From the NCBI RefSeq assembly GCF_024637875.1, contig NZ_CP102451.1, positions 1,119,001-1,183,000 of the forward strand: a stretch of DNA of 64,000 nucleotides. The letters are read 5' to 3'. Shown here piece by piece: positions 18,849 to 28,858 of the stretch (position 1 is its first letter; each line of letters begins with the position of its first letter). A program made the translations under genes and the position numbers. The notes beneath the pieces are model-generated. The model was given only the letters and a program-made list of their open reading frames with translations. It was not told where the DNA came from and ran no database searches. Source of the stretch: Vagococcus luciliae (GTDB taxonomy: Bacteria; Bacillota; Bacilli; Lactobacillales; Vagococcaceae).

Positions 18849-20102
18849 ATGTACGACAATACAGGTGAAAATAATGAAGTTCGCTGTTCATTTTGTGGAA
18901 AGTCACAAGATGAAGTGAAAAAATTAGTCGCAGGACCTGGAGTATATATATGTAACGAATGTATCGATTTATGTAAAGAAATTATTGATGAAGAGATGCA
19001 AGATGAGATGGTATCTGATTTAATTAATGTATTAAAACCAAAAGAAATTTTAGATGTGTTAAATGAATATGTTATAGGACAAGAAAGAGCCAAAATCGTC
19101 TTATCTGTTGCAGTATATAATCATTATAAGCGAGTGCAACAAATGGCAATCGACGAAGAAAATGAAGAAGTTGATGAAGTAGAACTTCAAAAAAGTAATA
19201 TTTGTTTGATTGGACCAACAGGATCTGGGAAAACATTTTTAGCCCAAACTCTTGCTAGAACATTAAACGTTCCATTTGCGATTGCAGATGCAACTAGTTT
19301 AACTGAAGCTGGATATGTTGGGGAAGATGTTGAAAATATTCTTTTAAAACTATTACAAGCAGCTGACTTTAATGTTGAAAAAGCACAACGTGGGATTATC
19401 TATATTGATGAGATTGATAAAATTGCTAGAAAAAGTGAAAATGTATCTATTACTCGTGATGTGTCGGGTGAAGGGGTTCAACAGGCTCTTCTTAAAATAT
19501 TAGAGGGAACAGTAGCCAGTGTGCCACCTCAAGGAGGTCGTAAACACCCACAACAAGAATTGATTCAAATCGATACATCTGAAATTTTATTCATCGTAGG
19601 TGGAGCGTTTGACGGTATTGAAACAATCGTTAAAGAACGTCTAGGTGAAAAAGTAATCGGATTTAGTTCAACAAATAAAAATAAACGTGACGAAGAAAAA
19701 AGTATTATGGCACAGATTATTCCGGAAGATTTATTAAAATTCGGATTGATTCCAGAGTTTATCGGACGATTACCAGTGACAGCATCTCTTGAAAAATTAA
19801 CCCGAGAAGATTTGGTAAGAATTTTAACTGAACCTAAAAATGCATTAGTGAAACAGTATAAGAAACTCCTATCTCTAGATAATGTGGAGCTTGAATTCAC
19901 ACCCGGAGCATTAGATGCTATTGCTAATCAAGCAATTGAACGCGATACAGGTGCTCGTGGTCTTCGTTCAATCATCGAACACGTGATGATGGGAATTATG
20001 TATGAAATCCCAACCCGAGAAGATGTTGAAAAAGTTATTATTACTAAAGAGGCTGTTGAAGGCAATGGAGAACCAGAATTGAAATTGCAAGAAAGTAAAT
20101 AA
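18849..20102 (+). CDS. clpX: ATP-dependent Clp protease ATP-binding subunit ClpX
   Basis: 417 aa AAA+ unfoldase for ClpP. N-terminal C4 zinc-binding domain (CSFCGKSQ ... [10 protein letters not shown]), Walker A GPTGSGKT, Walker [11 protein letters not shown], pore loop [10 protein letters not shown], and the ClpP-docking IGF loop VIGFSS are all intact. RBS ATTAGGAGGG. It has its own terminator, so it is probably transcribed from a promoter in the 150-nt gap after tig. No CtsR box is visible upstream. Confidence 0.97.
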   Translation: MYDNTGENNEVRCSFCGKSQDEVKKLVAGPGVYICNECIDLCKEIIDEEMQDEMVSDLINVLKPKEILDVLNEYVIGQERAKIVLSVAVYNHYKRVQQMAIDEENEEVDEVELQKSNICLIGPTGSGKTFLAQTLARTLNVPFAIADATSLTEAGYVGEDVENILLKLLQAADFNVEKAQRGIIYIDEIDKIARKSENVSITRDVSGEGVQQALLKILEGTVASVPPQGGRKHPQQELIQIDTSEILFIVGGAFDGIETIVKERLGEKVIGFSSTNKNKRDEEKSIMAQIIPEDLLKFGLIPEFIGRLPVTASLEKLTREDLVRILTEPKNALVKQYKKLLSLDNVELEFTPGALDAIANQAIERDTGARGLRSIIEHVMMGIMYEIPTREDVEKVIITKEAVEGNGEPELKLQESK

Positions 20103-20106
20103 TTAA

Positions 20107-20138
20107 AAGAGAGTAGAATTATTCTACTCTCTTTTTTG
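20107..20138 (+). terminator. Terminator of clpX
   Basis: Perfect 13-bp stem AAGAGAGTAGAAT / ATTCTACTCTCTT with one-base loop centre and T-run. Confidence 0.9.
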
Positions 20139-20223
20139 TTATATTTGTTTTAATTGATGTATATCTGTTATAAAGTTTACATTGTTTTGAAAAATGAACC
20201 AAGATAATCTTATGTTTAGATGA

Positions 20224-20263
20224 TTTACGTTCATTTTACATTTATAAGACTATAAATTTTACA
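20224..20263 (+). promoter_or_regulatory. Candidate PhoP (Pho box) repeats upstream of pstS
   Basis: Four hexamers spaced exactly 11 bp: TTTACG (20224), TTTACA (20235), AAGACT (20246) and TTTTAC (20257). PhoP of Firmicutes binds TTHACA-type direct repeats with 11-bp period. They lie 70-100 bp upstream of pstS, and phoP itself is the next gene. The third copy is weak. Confidence 0.6.
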
Positions 20264-20329
20264 AAAACTTGATACACTCTGTGTGTAATAAATAAATCAA
20301 ACAAATAACTTTTAAGGAGTTTTGAAAAA

Positions 20330-21229
20330 ATGAAAAAGAAATTATTATCTGTCATTACAGTAGGCGTATTATTTACATTAGTGGGCTGTGGTGGTAGTGG
20401 TTCAACTAATAGTAGCAGTGGGTCAAGTGGTTCTGAAAAAGCAAAATCTACTGAAAAAGTAGATATTACATCTGTTGGATCAACAGCTTTACAACCATTA
20501 GTAGAAAAAGTGGCAGAAATTTATATGACTGATAATCCGAACTATACTATTACAGTTCAAGGTGGTGGTAGTGGAACAGGGTTAACGCAAGTATCAACAG
20601 GTGCTGTTGATATTGGAAACTCAGATGTTTACGCCGAAGAAAAAGATGGAATTGATGCGTCGAAAATCGAAGACCATAAAGTAGCAGTTGTAGGAGTGGC
20701 TCCTGTTGTTAATCAAGAAGTAGGTGTTAAAAACCTTACTTCTGAGCAGTTAAAAGATATTTTCACTGGTAAAGTAACCAACTGGAAAGAAGTAGGTGGA
20801 AAAGATCAGAAAATTGAATTAATTAATCGTGCATCAGGAAGCGGAACTCGTGCAACTTTTGAAAAATGGGGAATTGGAGGTGCAAAAGCGGCTAAAGGAC
20901 AGGAACAAGATTCATCTGGTACTGTCAGAAAAATCGTTTCTGAAACGCCAGGAGCTATTAGTTACTTAGCCTTTTCTTATATTGATGATAGTATTATCGG
21001 CCTTTCTATTGATAATGTGGAACCAAAAGATAAAAATGTATTAGATAATTCTTGGAAAATTTGGGCATATGAGCATATGTATACAAAAAAAGATGCAAAT
21101 GCTAATGTTACAGCTTTTCTTGATTATATAAAATCTGATGATGTACAAAAAAATGTAGTGAACAAGTTAGGCTATATTGCTATTTCTGATATGAAGGTTG
21201 AACGTGACTTAGATGGAACTATTAAATAA
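20330..21229 (+). CDS. pstS: Phosphate ABC transporter substrate-binding lipoprotein PstS
   Basis: 299 aa. Signal with lipobox LFTLVGCGGSG and a Ser/Gly-rich linker; the mature part carries phosphate-binding motifs SVGSTALQPLVEK, GGGSGTGLTQVSTGAVDIGNSD and NRASGSGTRATFEKW. It captures phosphate outside the membrane for a PstCAB permease. Unusually, pstCAB do not follow; phoP and phoR do. Pho-box-like repeats lie upstream, so induction by phosphate limitation is expected. Confidence 0.94.
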   Translation: MKKKLLSVITVGVLFTLVGCGGSGSTNSSSGSSGSEKAKSTEKVDITSVGSTALQPLVEKVAEIYMTDNPNYTITVQGGGSGTGLTQVSTGAVDIGNSDVYAEEKDGIDASKIEDHKVAVVGVAPVVNQEVGVKNLTSEQLKDIFTGKVTNWKEVGGKDQKIELINRASGSGTRATFEKWGIGGAKAAKGQEQDSSGTVRKIVSETPGAISYLAFSYIDDSIIGLSIDNVEPKDKNVLDNSWKIWAYEHMYTKKDANANVTAFLDYIKSDDVQKNVVNKLGYIAISDMKVERDLDGTIK

Positions 21230-21329
21230 TTGACTCCACGCTCATTGTTATTCTGTGTTCATCTATTTATATTAACTTGTGGTATAATGGAACAAACTAA
21301 ACAGGATAGGGAAGGGACATTTAGCTATT

Positions 21330-22040
21330 ATGAAGCGAATTTTAGTAGTTGATGATGAGCAATCTATTACAACACTCTTAAAATATAATCTAGAAAAAGA
21401 AAACTTTGAAGTTGATGTTGTACATGATGGTGAAGCTGCTATTGATTACGCTATGTCTAATCAATACAGTTTCATTATTTTGGACTTAATGTTACCTAAA
21501 ATTAACGGATTTGATGTCACAAAAAAATTGCGTAAAGAGAAAATTAGTACACCAATTATTATGTTGACAGCAAAAGATGAAACGATTGATAAAATCGTTG
21601 GTCTGGAGATAGGAGCAGATGATTATGTGACTAAACCATTTAGTCCACGAGAACTCATTGCAAGACTTAGGGCAGTGGAGAGGCGTTTGGATATTCAAAC
21701 AACAGATGAAACTGAAGGTAGTGTTGGAAGTAATCATTTAAATGTAGGTAATATCACAGCTTATCCAAATGATTACAAAGTATTTAAAAGAGGAATGGAA
21801 ATCTCTCTGACGAAAAAAGAGTTTGAATTACTTATTTATTTTATGAAACGACAAAATCGTATCATCGGACGTGATGAATTAATGTTATCAATTTGGAAAG
21901 ACGATATGTATCATTTATCTCGAACAGTTGATATTCATGTTAGTCATTTAAGAGAAAAAATAGAAGACGATACAAAAAATCCTAGATATATAAAAACAGT
22001 CAGAGGGTTTGGTTATAAATTTCAGGAGCCAGAGGAATGA
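21330..22040 (+). CDS. phoP: OmpR-family response regulator PhoP
   Basis: 236 aa. Receiver domain with D8/D9, phospho-acceptor D52 (IILDLMLPKING) and K102 (TKPFSPREL); winged-helix domain with KEFELLIYFMKRQNRII and VDIHVSHLREKIEDD. It overlaps the kinase gene by four bases (ATGA). Placement behind pstS and the PhoP/PhoR type of architecture support a phosphate regulator; WalR-like alternatives are less likely because the walHIJ genes are absent. Confidence 0.88.
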   Translation: MKRILVVDDEQSITTLLKYNLEKENFEVDVVHDGEAAIDYAMSNQYSFIILDLMLPKINGFDVTKKLRKEKISTPIIMLTAKDETIDKIVGLEIGADDYVTKPFSPRELIARLRAVERRLDIQTTDETEGSVGSNHLNVGNITAYPNDYKVFKRGMEISLTKKEFELLIYFMKRQNRIIGRDELMLSIWKDDMYHLSRTVDIHVSHLREKIEDDTKNPRYIKTVRGFGYKFQEPEE

Positions 22041-23815
22041 AAAAGTTACAAAAAATAGTTAATCCTGTTTGGATTGTTGTGATAATCATTATATTAGTAT
22101 TAATAGGTGGGTATTATACCACCTATTTTTTTAAGAAAGATGTTATTGATCAACAAACAAAACAATTATCAAAGGAAATTGATTTGCTAATACCTTTTGT
22201 TGTACAAGACAATGGATTAGTATTGGATGAAGAAAAACTTGATAGAAGTGTTGGAGAACATGAACGATTAACCGTTTTAGATGAATCAGGCATGATTTTA
22301 TATGATTCATCTAAAGAGTCATTGGCAAAAGGTTCTAGAAAAAATCGACCGGAAGTTAAACAGGTATTAGAAGAAGGGAAAACTGAGGGAGTTTCTATTA
22401 GGGACAGTCAAACAGTTGATGAGAAGTTAATTTATGTTGCTAAATTAGTGTACCAAAATAATCAGTTAATAGGGGTTATTCGTCTGTCAGAAACATATCA
22501 AGGTATTTCACAATATGTTGAGAATTTTCAGCGAATTGTGATAACAATCATGGCATTATTATTTGTCGCAATCTTTATTATGGGATATTACATTCATCGT
22601 CAGTCAAAAAAACCAATTCAATTTATGCTACCAATTTTAAGACAAGCAATTCAAAACCCTGAGAAAAAACAAAAGGTTATAGATGCGCCTGGAGAATGGC
22701 GTGAACTCTATCAAACGGTGTATAAATTAATGGAAGAAACGAATTTACTTTATTATAAGCAGTTAAAGAATGAGGAGACACTTCAATTTTTATTTGAGAA
22801 CTTAGATATCGGTATTTTTATATTGAATGATCGTCTAGAATTGACATTAGCTAATCAGACGATAGAAGAAATATTCCGTAAAAAATGGACGATTACCCCG
22901 TATGATGAATGGTTTACTGAGCCAACATTAAATGTGTTAATTAAACAAGCTGTTGAAACAAAAGAAGCAGTTCAAGGGGAAATTCGTATAGAAAAACCAA
23001 GAACGCAAGATTTAAAAATTGTTATTCGACAATTATCAATAGACAATAATGAATACGTTGGGATTATTTATGATGTTACGGAAGTCCGACAAATTGAACA
23101 AGTACATGAGGATTTTATTAGTAATATATCACATGAGTTAAAAACGCCAACGACATCTATTATTGGTTTTTCTGAAACCTTATTAGCAGGAGCAAAAGAT
23201 GATCCAGAGGCTAGTAAAGAATTTTTAACGATTATTGAGCGTGAAGCACAACGGTTGATGAGTTTAATTCAAACAATCTTAATGTTATTAAAAACAGAAA
23301 AAGATATTTATATGATGGATTCTTTTGTTGTTCATCCTAATCTAGTGATAGAGGATGAAATTGATCGTTATCGATACAAAGCTTTTGATAAAGATATATC
23401 TGTTACTTTTGAAAGTGCAGTAGGAGAAGATTTAGTTATTCCTAATGATTCATTTCAAATAATTGTTAAAAATTTGTTAGAAAATGCTATTGAATACTCT
23501 GAAGAGCATGGTAAAATATTTATTTATTTAACACAACAGAATAATGAGGTAACGTTAAAAGTTGAAGACACTGGTATTGGTATTTCTGAAGAAGATCAAA
23601 AATGGATATTTGAGAGGTTTTATCGTGTGAGTCATTCAAGACAGAGAAATAATGGAGGCTCTGGGTTAGGGTTGTCACTTGTTAAACATTATGCAGAAAT
23701 ACTTGGTGGACGGGTTAAATTAGTAAGTGAATTAGGAGAAGGAACCACTGTTATTGTTAAAATAAATTTAGATATTCTGTCTTCAAACTATGAGAATAAA
23801 CAATTAAAAGAGTAG
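22037..23815 (+). CDS. phoR: Sensor histidine kinase PhoR
   Basis: 592 aa. Two transmembrane helices (about 10-32 and 165-185) enclose an extracellular Cache-like sensor; then a linker, a PAS region (LENLDIGIFILNDRLELTLAN), a HisKA box with the phospho-His in ISNISHELKTPTTSIIGFSE, and HATPase motifs NLLENAIEYS, DTGIGISEED and GSGLGLSLVKHY. It is co-translated with phoP. Expected to autophosphorylate and act on PhoP in response to phosphate or wall status. Confidence 0.88.
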   Translation: MKKLQKIVNPVWIVVIIIILVLIGGYYTTYFFKKDVIDQQTKQLSKEIDLLIPFVVQDNGLVLDEEKLDRSVGEHERLTVLDESGMILYDSSKESLAKGSRKNRPEVKQVLEEGKTEGVSIRDSQTVDEKLIYVAKLVYQNNQLIGVIRLSETYQGISQYVENFQRIVITIMALLFVAIFIMGYYIHRQSKKPIQFMLPILRQAIQNPEKKQKVIDAPGEWRELYQTVYKLMEETNLLYYKQLKNEETLQFLFENLDIGIFILNDRLELTLANQTIEEIFRKKWTITPYDEWFTEPTLNVLIKQAVETKEAVQGEIRIEKPRTQDLKIVIRQLSIDNNEYVGIIYDVTEVRQIEQVHEDFISNISHELKTPTTSIIGFSETLLAGAKDDPEASKEFLTIIEREAQRLMSLIQTILMLLKTEKDIYMMDSFVVHPNLVIEDEIDRYRYKAFDKDISVTFESAVGEDLVIPNDSFQIIVKNLLENAIEYSEEHGKIFIYLTQQNNEVTLKVEDTGIGISEEDQKWIFERFYRVSHSRQRNNGGSGLGLSLVKHYAEILGGRVKLVSELGEGTTVIVKINLDILSSNYENKQLKE

Positions 23816-23840
23816 CTAATCGCGAGCTATTCTTTTTTTG
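23807..23840 (+). terminator. Terminator of phoPR
   Basis: AGAGTAGCT / AGCTATTCT (one G-T pair), 7-nt loop, then a T-run. Confidence 0.75.
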
Positions 23841-23847
23841 TTTTGTC

Positions 23848-23877
23848 GTTGACAAATGTAGACGATGAAGTTATAGT
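23848..23877 (+). promoter_or_regulatory. copYA promoter with CopY operator (cop box)
   Basis: A -35 TTGACA (23849-23854), 17-nt spacer and -10 TATAGT (23872-23877). The -35 lies inside GTTGACAAATGTAGAC (23848-23863), a full match to the cop-box consensus with TACA/GACA-N2-TGTA core. CopY bound here would block polymerase until copper displaces zinc. Confidence 0.9.
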
Positions 23878-23909
23878 AAATTTATCAATGAAGGAAGAGG
23901 TGTGACTGA

Positions 23910-24350
23910 ATGATTCAAAAAGAGAAGTCTTTTTCTATTACGCAAGCAGAGTTTGAGATAATGAAAGTTATTTGGGCAAATGATGTTGTAACGAGTCGGC
24001 AAGTGTTGGAGATATTGAGTGATAAAATGGATTGGAGTATGTCAACAGTTAAGACGTTACTGGCTAGATTAGTTGATAAGCATTTTTTATCAACAGAAAA
24101 ACAAGGAAAACAGTTTATCTATCAAGCACTCGTGGATGAAGAGATAGCTGTAAATTATATATTAGTAGATGGTTTGAATAAAATCTGTCAAAAAAAGAAG
24201 GGGCAAGCTTTGTATCAATTGATTGAAAAAGAAGAATTTTCTCAAAATGATATCGATCAGTTAATCTATTTATTAAAAGAAAAAAAGATAAATGCTCCGA
24301 AAATAGTTGACTGTAATTGTACTGTCGGTCAATGTAATTGTCATAAGTGA
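23910..24350 (+). CDS. copY: CopY/TcrY-family copper-responsive repressor
   Basis: 146 aa. N-terminal winged helix of the BlaI/MecI type (FEIMKVIWANDVVTSRQVLEI, STVKTLLARLVDKHFL). The C-terminus carries the metal motif CNCTVGQCNC (CxC-x4-CxC), which binds zinc in the repressing state and copper on induction. RBS GAAGGAAGAGG. First gene of the copYA operon; copA starts ten bases after its stop. No copZ is seen. Confidence 0.95.
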   Translation: MIQKEKSFSITQAEFEIMKVIWANDVVTSRQVLEILSDKMDWSMSTVKTLLARLVDKHFLSTEKQGKQFIYQALVDEEIAVNYILVDGLNKICQKKKGQALYQLIEKEEFSQNDIDQLIYLLKEKKINAPKIVDCNCTVGQCNCHK

Positions 24351-24359
24351 GGTGGAAAT

Positions 24360-26816
24360 ATGGAAAAAAGAGTGATTTTACCAGTAGAAGGAATGAGTTG
24401 TGCATCTTGTTCTAGTACGGTTGAAAAAGTTGTGTCAAAATTAAGTGGGGTTGAAAAGGCCACTGTTAATTTAGCGACAGAAAAATTAGATGTGACTTAT
24501 GACACAACTATGTTGACTGAAGAAGATATTACAAAAGCGGTAAGTGATGCTGGATATGAGGTGAGGGAACAGCTTATTACTGAGCAATTTAATATAGAAG
24601 GAATGAGTTGTGCTTCCTGCTCTAGTACGGTTGAAAAAGTTGTCGGAAGATTAGATGGTGTTAAAAAAGTATCCGTTAATTTGGCGACAGAAGAAATGAG
24701 TGTATCATACAATTCTGATGTTGTGACGAAATCAGCTATTACTCAATCAGTAGGGGATGCTGGATATAAAGCGATTGACAAACAGATAAACACCGAAGAA
24801 GAAATGACGAAAGAAGAGAATAAAGAAAAACATATCGAAGTTATGTGGAAACGATTTGTTTATTCAGCTATTTTTACAGTTCCATTATTGTATGTATCAA
24901 TGGGACATATGATAGGTTTACCTTTGCCATCAGTCATTAATCCAATGCATTTTCCACAAAATTTTGCTCTTACTCAATTTATATTGACTATCCCAGTGAT
25001 AGCAATAGGATGGCCATTTTTTACAGTCGGATTTAAAGCACTTGTCAAAAGACATCCTAATATGGATTCTTTAGTGGCATTAGGAACGAGCGCGGCAACT
25101 ATTTATAGTTTGTATGGAACCATTCAAGTATTTATGGGAGACAAAAGTTTTGCTATGAATCTTTATTATGAATCAGCTGCGACTATTTTAACTTTGATTA
25201 CTCTTGGAAAATATTTTGAAGCAGTATCTAAAGGAAAAACTTCAGAAGCCATTAAAACGTTGATTAATTTGGCACCAAAGACAGCATCAGTTATTCGAAA
25301 TGATGCGGAAATCAGTATTCCAGTTGAAGAAGTTGTTTTAGGAGATGTATTAATTGTTCGTCCTGGTGAGAAAATACCGGTTGATGGAGAAATTATTTCA
25401 GGCAATAGTGCGATTGATGAATCAATGATTACAGGTGAAAGTATTCCAGTTGAGAAAAAAACTGGGGATAGTGTTGTAAGTGCTAGTTTAAACAAAACAG
25501 GAAGTTTTAAATTTAGAGCGACTAAAGTTGGACAAGATACCACATTATCACAAATTATCAAACTAGTTGAAGAAGCACAGGGATCTAAAGCACCTATCGC
25601 TCAATTAGCTGATAAAGTTTCAGGCGTCTTTGTTCCGATTGTCATTGGACTAGCAATTATTTCAGGTTTGTTGTGGTATTTTTTAGGACAGGAATCCTGG
25701 ATATTTGCTTTAACCATTACGATTTCCGTTTTAGTTATTGCATGTCCATGTGCATTGGGATTAGCAACGCCAACAGCTATTATGGTTGGAACAGGTAAGG
25801 GTGCCGAAAATGGTATCTTGATAAAAAGTGGTGAAGCATTAGAAACAGCTCATCAGCTTGATACGATTGTGTTTGATAAGACAGGGACAATCACACAAGG
25901 CAAACCGATTGTGACAGATGTATTAGTATTTAATCAATTAAGTCAAGAGGAGTTGCTCATTCTTGTGGCCTCAGCAGAAACTCATTCAGAACATCCTTTG
26001 GGAGTAGCAATTGTTGAAAAAGCCAAAGAACAATATTTAGAGTTTATAACAATTGATGATTTTTTAGCAGTACCAGGCAAAGGAATAAAGGTAAGTGTTA
26101 ATAATCAGATTTATTATATTGGAAACAAACGATTGATGTTAGCACAATCCATTTCATTAGACGAAAAAAATGACATTGTTAATGAGTTAGCGACACAAGG
26201 GAAAACCCCTATGTATGTAGCGAATGAGCAACATATTATTGGGATTATTGCTGTAGCGGATCCAATAAAAGAAAGCAGTATTAAGGCTGTGAGCACATTA
26301 AAAAAATTGGGAAAACAAGTCGTTATGTTAACAGGGGATAATGAATTGACAGCCCATGCGATAGCAAAACAAGTGGGAATTGATACTGTTATTAGTGAGG
26401 TGTTGCCTGAAGATAAAGCGAAACAAATTGAAAATCTACAACAAAAAGGCAGGAAAGTTGGAATGGTAGGTGATGGTATTAATGATGCACCCGCTCTAGC
26501 ACAAGCTGATATAGGGTTAGCCATTGGTAATGGAACAGACGTTGCCATTGAATCTGCAGATATTGTTTTAATGAATGAGGATTTAAAAACTGTTGCAACA
26601 GCGATAGAATTATCTGATGCAACCATGAGAAATATTAAAGAAAATCTATTTTGGGCATTTGGCTATAATATATTAGGTATTCCAGTAGCTATGGGAATTT
26701 TACATATTTTTGGTGGTCCATTACTTAATCCGATGATTGCTGGAGCAGCAATGAGTTTTAGCTCTGTATCCGTATTATTAAATGCTCTACGTTTAAAACG
26801 ATTTAAAACGATTTAA
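24360..26816 (+). CDS. copA: Copper-exporting P1B-type ATPase with two N-terminal metal-binding domains
   Basis: 818 aa membrane pump. Two HMA domains with GMSCASC at residues 11-17 and 81-87; eight transmembrane helices; ion-site CPC in [14 protein letters not shown]; phosphorylation motif DKTGTIT; TGES and the hinge [18 protein letters not shown] motif in SEHPLG. It exports Cu(I) from the cytoplasm. It is co-transcribed with copY. Two HMA domains and CPC fit the CopA class. Confidence 0.95.
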   Translation: MEKRVILPVEGMSCASCSSTVEKVVSKLSGVEKATVNLATEKLDVTYDTTMLTEEDITKAVSDAGYEVREQLITEQFNIEGMSCASCSSTVEKVVGRLDGVKKVSVNLATEEMSVSYNSDVVTKSAITQSVGDAGYKAIDKQINTEEEMTKEENKEKHIEVMWKRFVYSAIFTVPLLYVSMGHMIGLPLPSVINPMHFPQNFALTQFILTIPVIAIGWPFFTVGFKALVKRHPNMDSLVALGTSAATIYSLYGTIQVFMGDKSFAMNLYYESAATILTLITLGKYFEAVSKGKTSEAIKTLINLAPKTASVIRNDAEISIPVEEVVLGDVLIVRPGEKIPVDGEIISGNSAIDESMITGESIPVEKKTGDSVVSASLNKTGSFKFRATKVGQDTTLSQIIKLVEEAQGSKAPIAQLADKVSGVFVPIVIGLAIISGLLWYFLGQESWIFALTITISVLVIACPCALGLATPTAIMVGTGKGAENGILIKSGEALETAHQLDTIVFDKTGTITQGKPIVTDVLVFNQLSQEELLILVASAETHSEHPLGVAIVEKAKEQYLEFITIDDFLAVPGKGIKVSVNNQIYYIGNKRLMLAQSISLDEKNDIVNELATQGKTPMYVANEQHIIGIIAVADPIKESSIKAVSTLKKLGKQVVMLTGDNELTAHAIAKQVGIDTVISEVLPEDKAKQIENLQQKGRKVGMVGDGINDAPALAQADIGLAIGNGTDVAIESADIVLMNEDLKTVATAIELSDATMRNIKENLFWAFGYNILGIPVAMGILHIFGGPLLNPMIAGAAMSFSSVSVLLNALRLKRFKTI

Positions 26817-26832
26817 AACTAAGCAAAAATAA

Positions 26833-26879
26833 AAAGAAGGAACGCAAAATTATTTTAACTTTGCGTTCCTTCTTTTTTT
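26833..26879. terminator. Bidirectional terminator copA / LysM gene
   Basis: Perfect 16-bp stem AAAGAAGGAACGCAAA / TTTGCGTTCCTTCTTT with T-runs on both strands, between convergent genes. Confidence 0.92.
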
Positions 26880-26914
26880 AATCTTTATTTTAGTATGATT
26901 CTAGAGGCTATTTT

Positions 26915-27481
26915 TTAGTACCAACCGTTGTTCATCCAAAATGCTTGAGCATTTTCCCATGAACCATAACGACCAGCAACATATTCATCTGCAACTTTTT
27001 CTTGATTTGCTGGAGAATAGTCACCGTTTAAGTAACTTGGGTCTAATTGATAACGTCCAATATGGTAACCGTTTGTTGCGTTATAGTCTCCACCAGATTC
27101 TTTTTGAGCAATCCATTCTTTTGCGCTAGATGTTGTAGCAGAAGTAGATGTAGATGCTTCTTGTTGAACTTCTTGTTGAACTTCTTGTTGTTCTTGTACT
27201 GGTTGGCTTGTTTCTTTAGTTGTTTCAGCAGGAGCAACTGTTGCTCTCCCATCTGTTTTAATTGTTAACTCTTGACCTGGGTGAATCAAGTTAATGTTAC
27301 TGATATTATTATCTTTAGCAATTTGGTCAATATTATTGTTTGAACCAAAGAATTCAGTCGAAATTGATGAAAGTGTGTCTCCAGGTTTTACTGTATATAC
27401 AGAATCTGCAAGTACTGTTGTACTGAATAATAAGCCTAAGGCAAAGGTACTACCAAATATAATTGTTTTTAGTGATTTCAT
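26915..27481 (-). CDS. Secreted LysM protein with Apf-like C-terminal domain
   Basis: 188 aa. Sec signal (TIIFGSTFALGLLFSTTVLA), one LysM domain (VYTVKPGDTLSSIST ... LIHPGQELTI), a Gln/Glu/Thr-Ser linker with repeated QEVQQEV, and a C-terminal domain from AKEWIAQKESGGDYNA to QAFWMNNGWY. That domain matches aggregation-promoting factor (Apf) proteins of lactobacilli and resembles a small lysozyme/transglycosylase fold with a Glu in QKESGG. It likely sits on or in the cell wall and affects envelope remodelling. It has a long leader with a hairpin TCGTTG/CAACGA near the RBS. Confidence 0.85.
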   Translation of the reverse strand: MKSLKTIIFGSTFALGLLFSTTVLADSVYTVKPGDTLSSISTEFFGSNNNIDQIAKDNNISNINLIHPGQELTIKTDGRATVAPAETTKETSQPVQEQQEVQQEVQQEASTSTSATTSSAKEWIAQKESGGDYNATNGYHIGRYQLDPSYLNGDYSPANQEKVADEYVAGRYGSWENAQAFWMNNGWY

Positions 27482-27979
27482 AAAATTAAAAATCTCCTTT
27501 AAATGTTTGTTTTTATTTCGTTGTTATCCAACGACAAGATATACTTTACCATTGAATAATATTTCTTAGGTGAAAGAATGTGTTTAATTTGGTAACAAAA
27601 TAAAGCAAAATATTACAAAAGTTGATACATAGAAATATTTTGATGTTCGTTATTAGCTAAATAAATTAGTTATGATTCCAATAGATTTATTTAACTAATT
27701 GTTTGTTAAAAGTTTTATAACATAAAGATAATCATATTTATAAGCATAATGTATGTGTATAGTTTATGAAATATATTTTATTATTAGATTAATTAATAAA
27801 AGGAATTATATTACATATGTTACTAATGAAAAAGAAGATGTTACATTAATGACTTTTAAAAAAACCATCGAAAAAATAAAAAAATAGGAAAAATCCTTTT
27901 TTTTCTACAAAATCTTTTGTAAAACCGGTTTTTTTTGAATATACTGTAAGTAATAGATATTTAAGGAGGATTGTTTATT
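27482..27979. other. Long AT-rich divergent intergenic region
   Basis: About 500 bp with no supported gene. It holds the leader of the LysM gene on the minus strand, including hairpin TCGTTG (27518-27523) / CAACGA (27529-27534), and the nucleotidyltransferase promoter area on the plus strand. An 8-bp inverted pair AATTAGTT / AACTAATT lies near 27664-27705. Nothing else stands out. Confidence 0.5.
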
Positions 27980-28792
27980 ATGTTAGTGGATTCTAATTTA
28001 CCAGTAGAACGTGATAAATTACAAAATAGATTTGCTAGATTAGTAAAAGAAGACAGTGATATTATTGGTGCTTACTACAGTGGTTCAATAGGAGATAAAA
28101 CAGAAGATTATTATTCAGATATTAATGCTCGAATTATTTTAAAACCAGGAATATTATTAGAAGAAAAACAACGTGATATTATTAGTGCGATTGGTGATTT
28201 TTTATTTGTTGAATTATTTGATTATAATCATTCGATTATTCATTATGCAACATTTATCAAGTTAGATTTAATGGTTTATACTTTAGAAATGTTAGAGCCA
28301 AGTATTGAATATAAATACATTGAAATTATAAAAGATGATGGCACATTAACTGATTTACATCATTTATCTCAATCAATGAATTATGTTGTGACACAAGAAG
28401 TATTTGATGTTGTCTTAAATCAGTATTATGCTGATTATTTTAATTTATATCGTGCATGGAGAAGAAATGAAAGAAATCATATTGAGTCAATCATATTATC
28501 AATTAAACAACATTTAGTTTCAATGTGGTATTTATCAAAAGGAGCAAAACCGAATGAATCAGATGATTGGAGACAGTATGAAGGAGATAAATCTCATTTA
28601 TCACATTTAGAAAAAGAGTTCCTACTATCTTATACACCATTTGACATCGAAGAATTAGAAAGCTTTACAAGAGAAATTTCAATTTTAATGTTAGAAGCAA
28701 GTGAAAAAATAGCTGTATATGATGGACTACATTTTTCTAGACCTAACTTTATGAAAGTTCACGATCGTATTTCTTTTTCTGAAGAAGTGTAA
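27980..28792 (+). CDS. Nucleotidyltransferase-fold protein
   Basis: 270 aa. The segment GAYYSGSIGDKTEDYYSDIN is a GS-x(n)-SD-type nucleotidyltransferase motif like that of aminoglycoside or lincosamide adenylyltransferases, but the usual second Asp (SDID) reads SDIN, so activity is uncertain. The C-terminal half is helical (LYRAWRRNERNHIESII, HLVSMWYLSKGAKP), as in substrate-binding halves of such enzymes. ATG 27980 has AAGGAGG 10 nt upstream. Monocistronic, with a strong terminator. Substrate unknown; do not read it as a proven resistance gene. Confidence 0.65.
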   Translation: MLVDSNLPVERDKLQNRFARLVKEDSDIIGAYYSGSIGDKTEDYYSDINARIILKPGILLEEKQRDIISAIGDFLFVELFDYNHSIIHYATFIKLDLMVYTLEMLEPSIEYKYIEIIKDDGTLTDLHHLSQSMNYVVTQEVFDVVLNQYYADYFNLYRAWRRNERNHIESIILSIKQHLVSMWYLSKGAKPNESDDWRQYEGDKSHLSHLEKEFLLSYTPFDIEELESFTREISILMLEASEKIAVYDGLHFSRPNFMKVHDRISFSEEV

Positions 28793-28838
28793 AAAATAAC
28801 CCTTAACTCATACTAGATGACTTAAGGGTTATTTTTAT
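28793..28838. terminator. Bidirectional terminator
   Basis: AAATAACCCTTAA / TTAAGGGTTATTT with T-rich tails both ways, between convergent genes. Confidence 0.88.
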
Positions 28839-28858
28839 TTGATATAATAGTAGAAAAT

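Noticed and set aside
27043-27268. Alternative frames in the LysM gene linker
   Set aside because: They arise from the low-complexity Gln/Glu repeat and have no start signals.
27500-27640. WalR binding site upstream of the LysM gene
   Set aside because: Single TGTWAH-like half-sites occur, but no correctly spaced pair was found.
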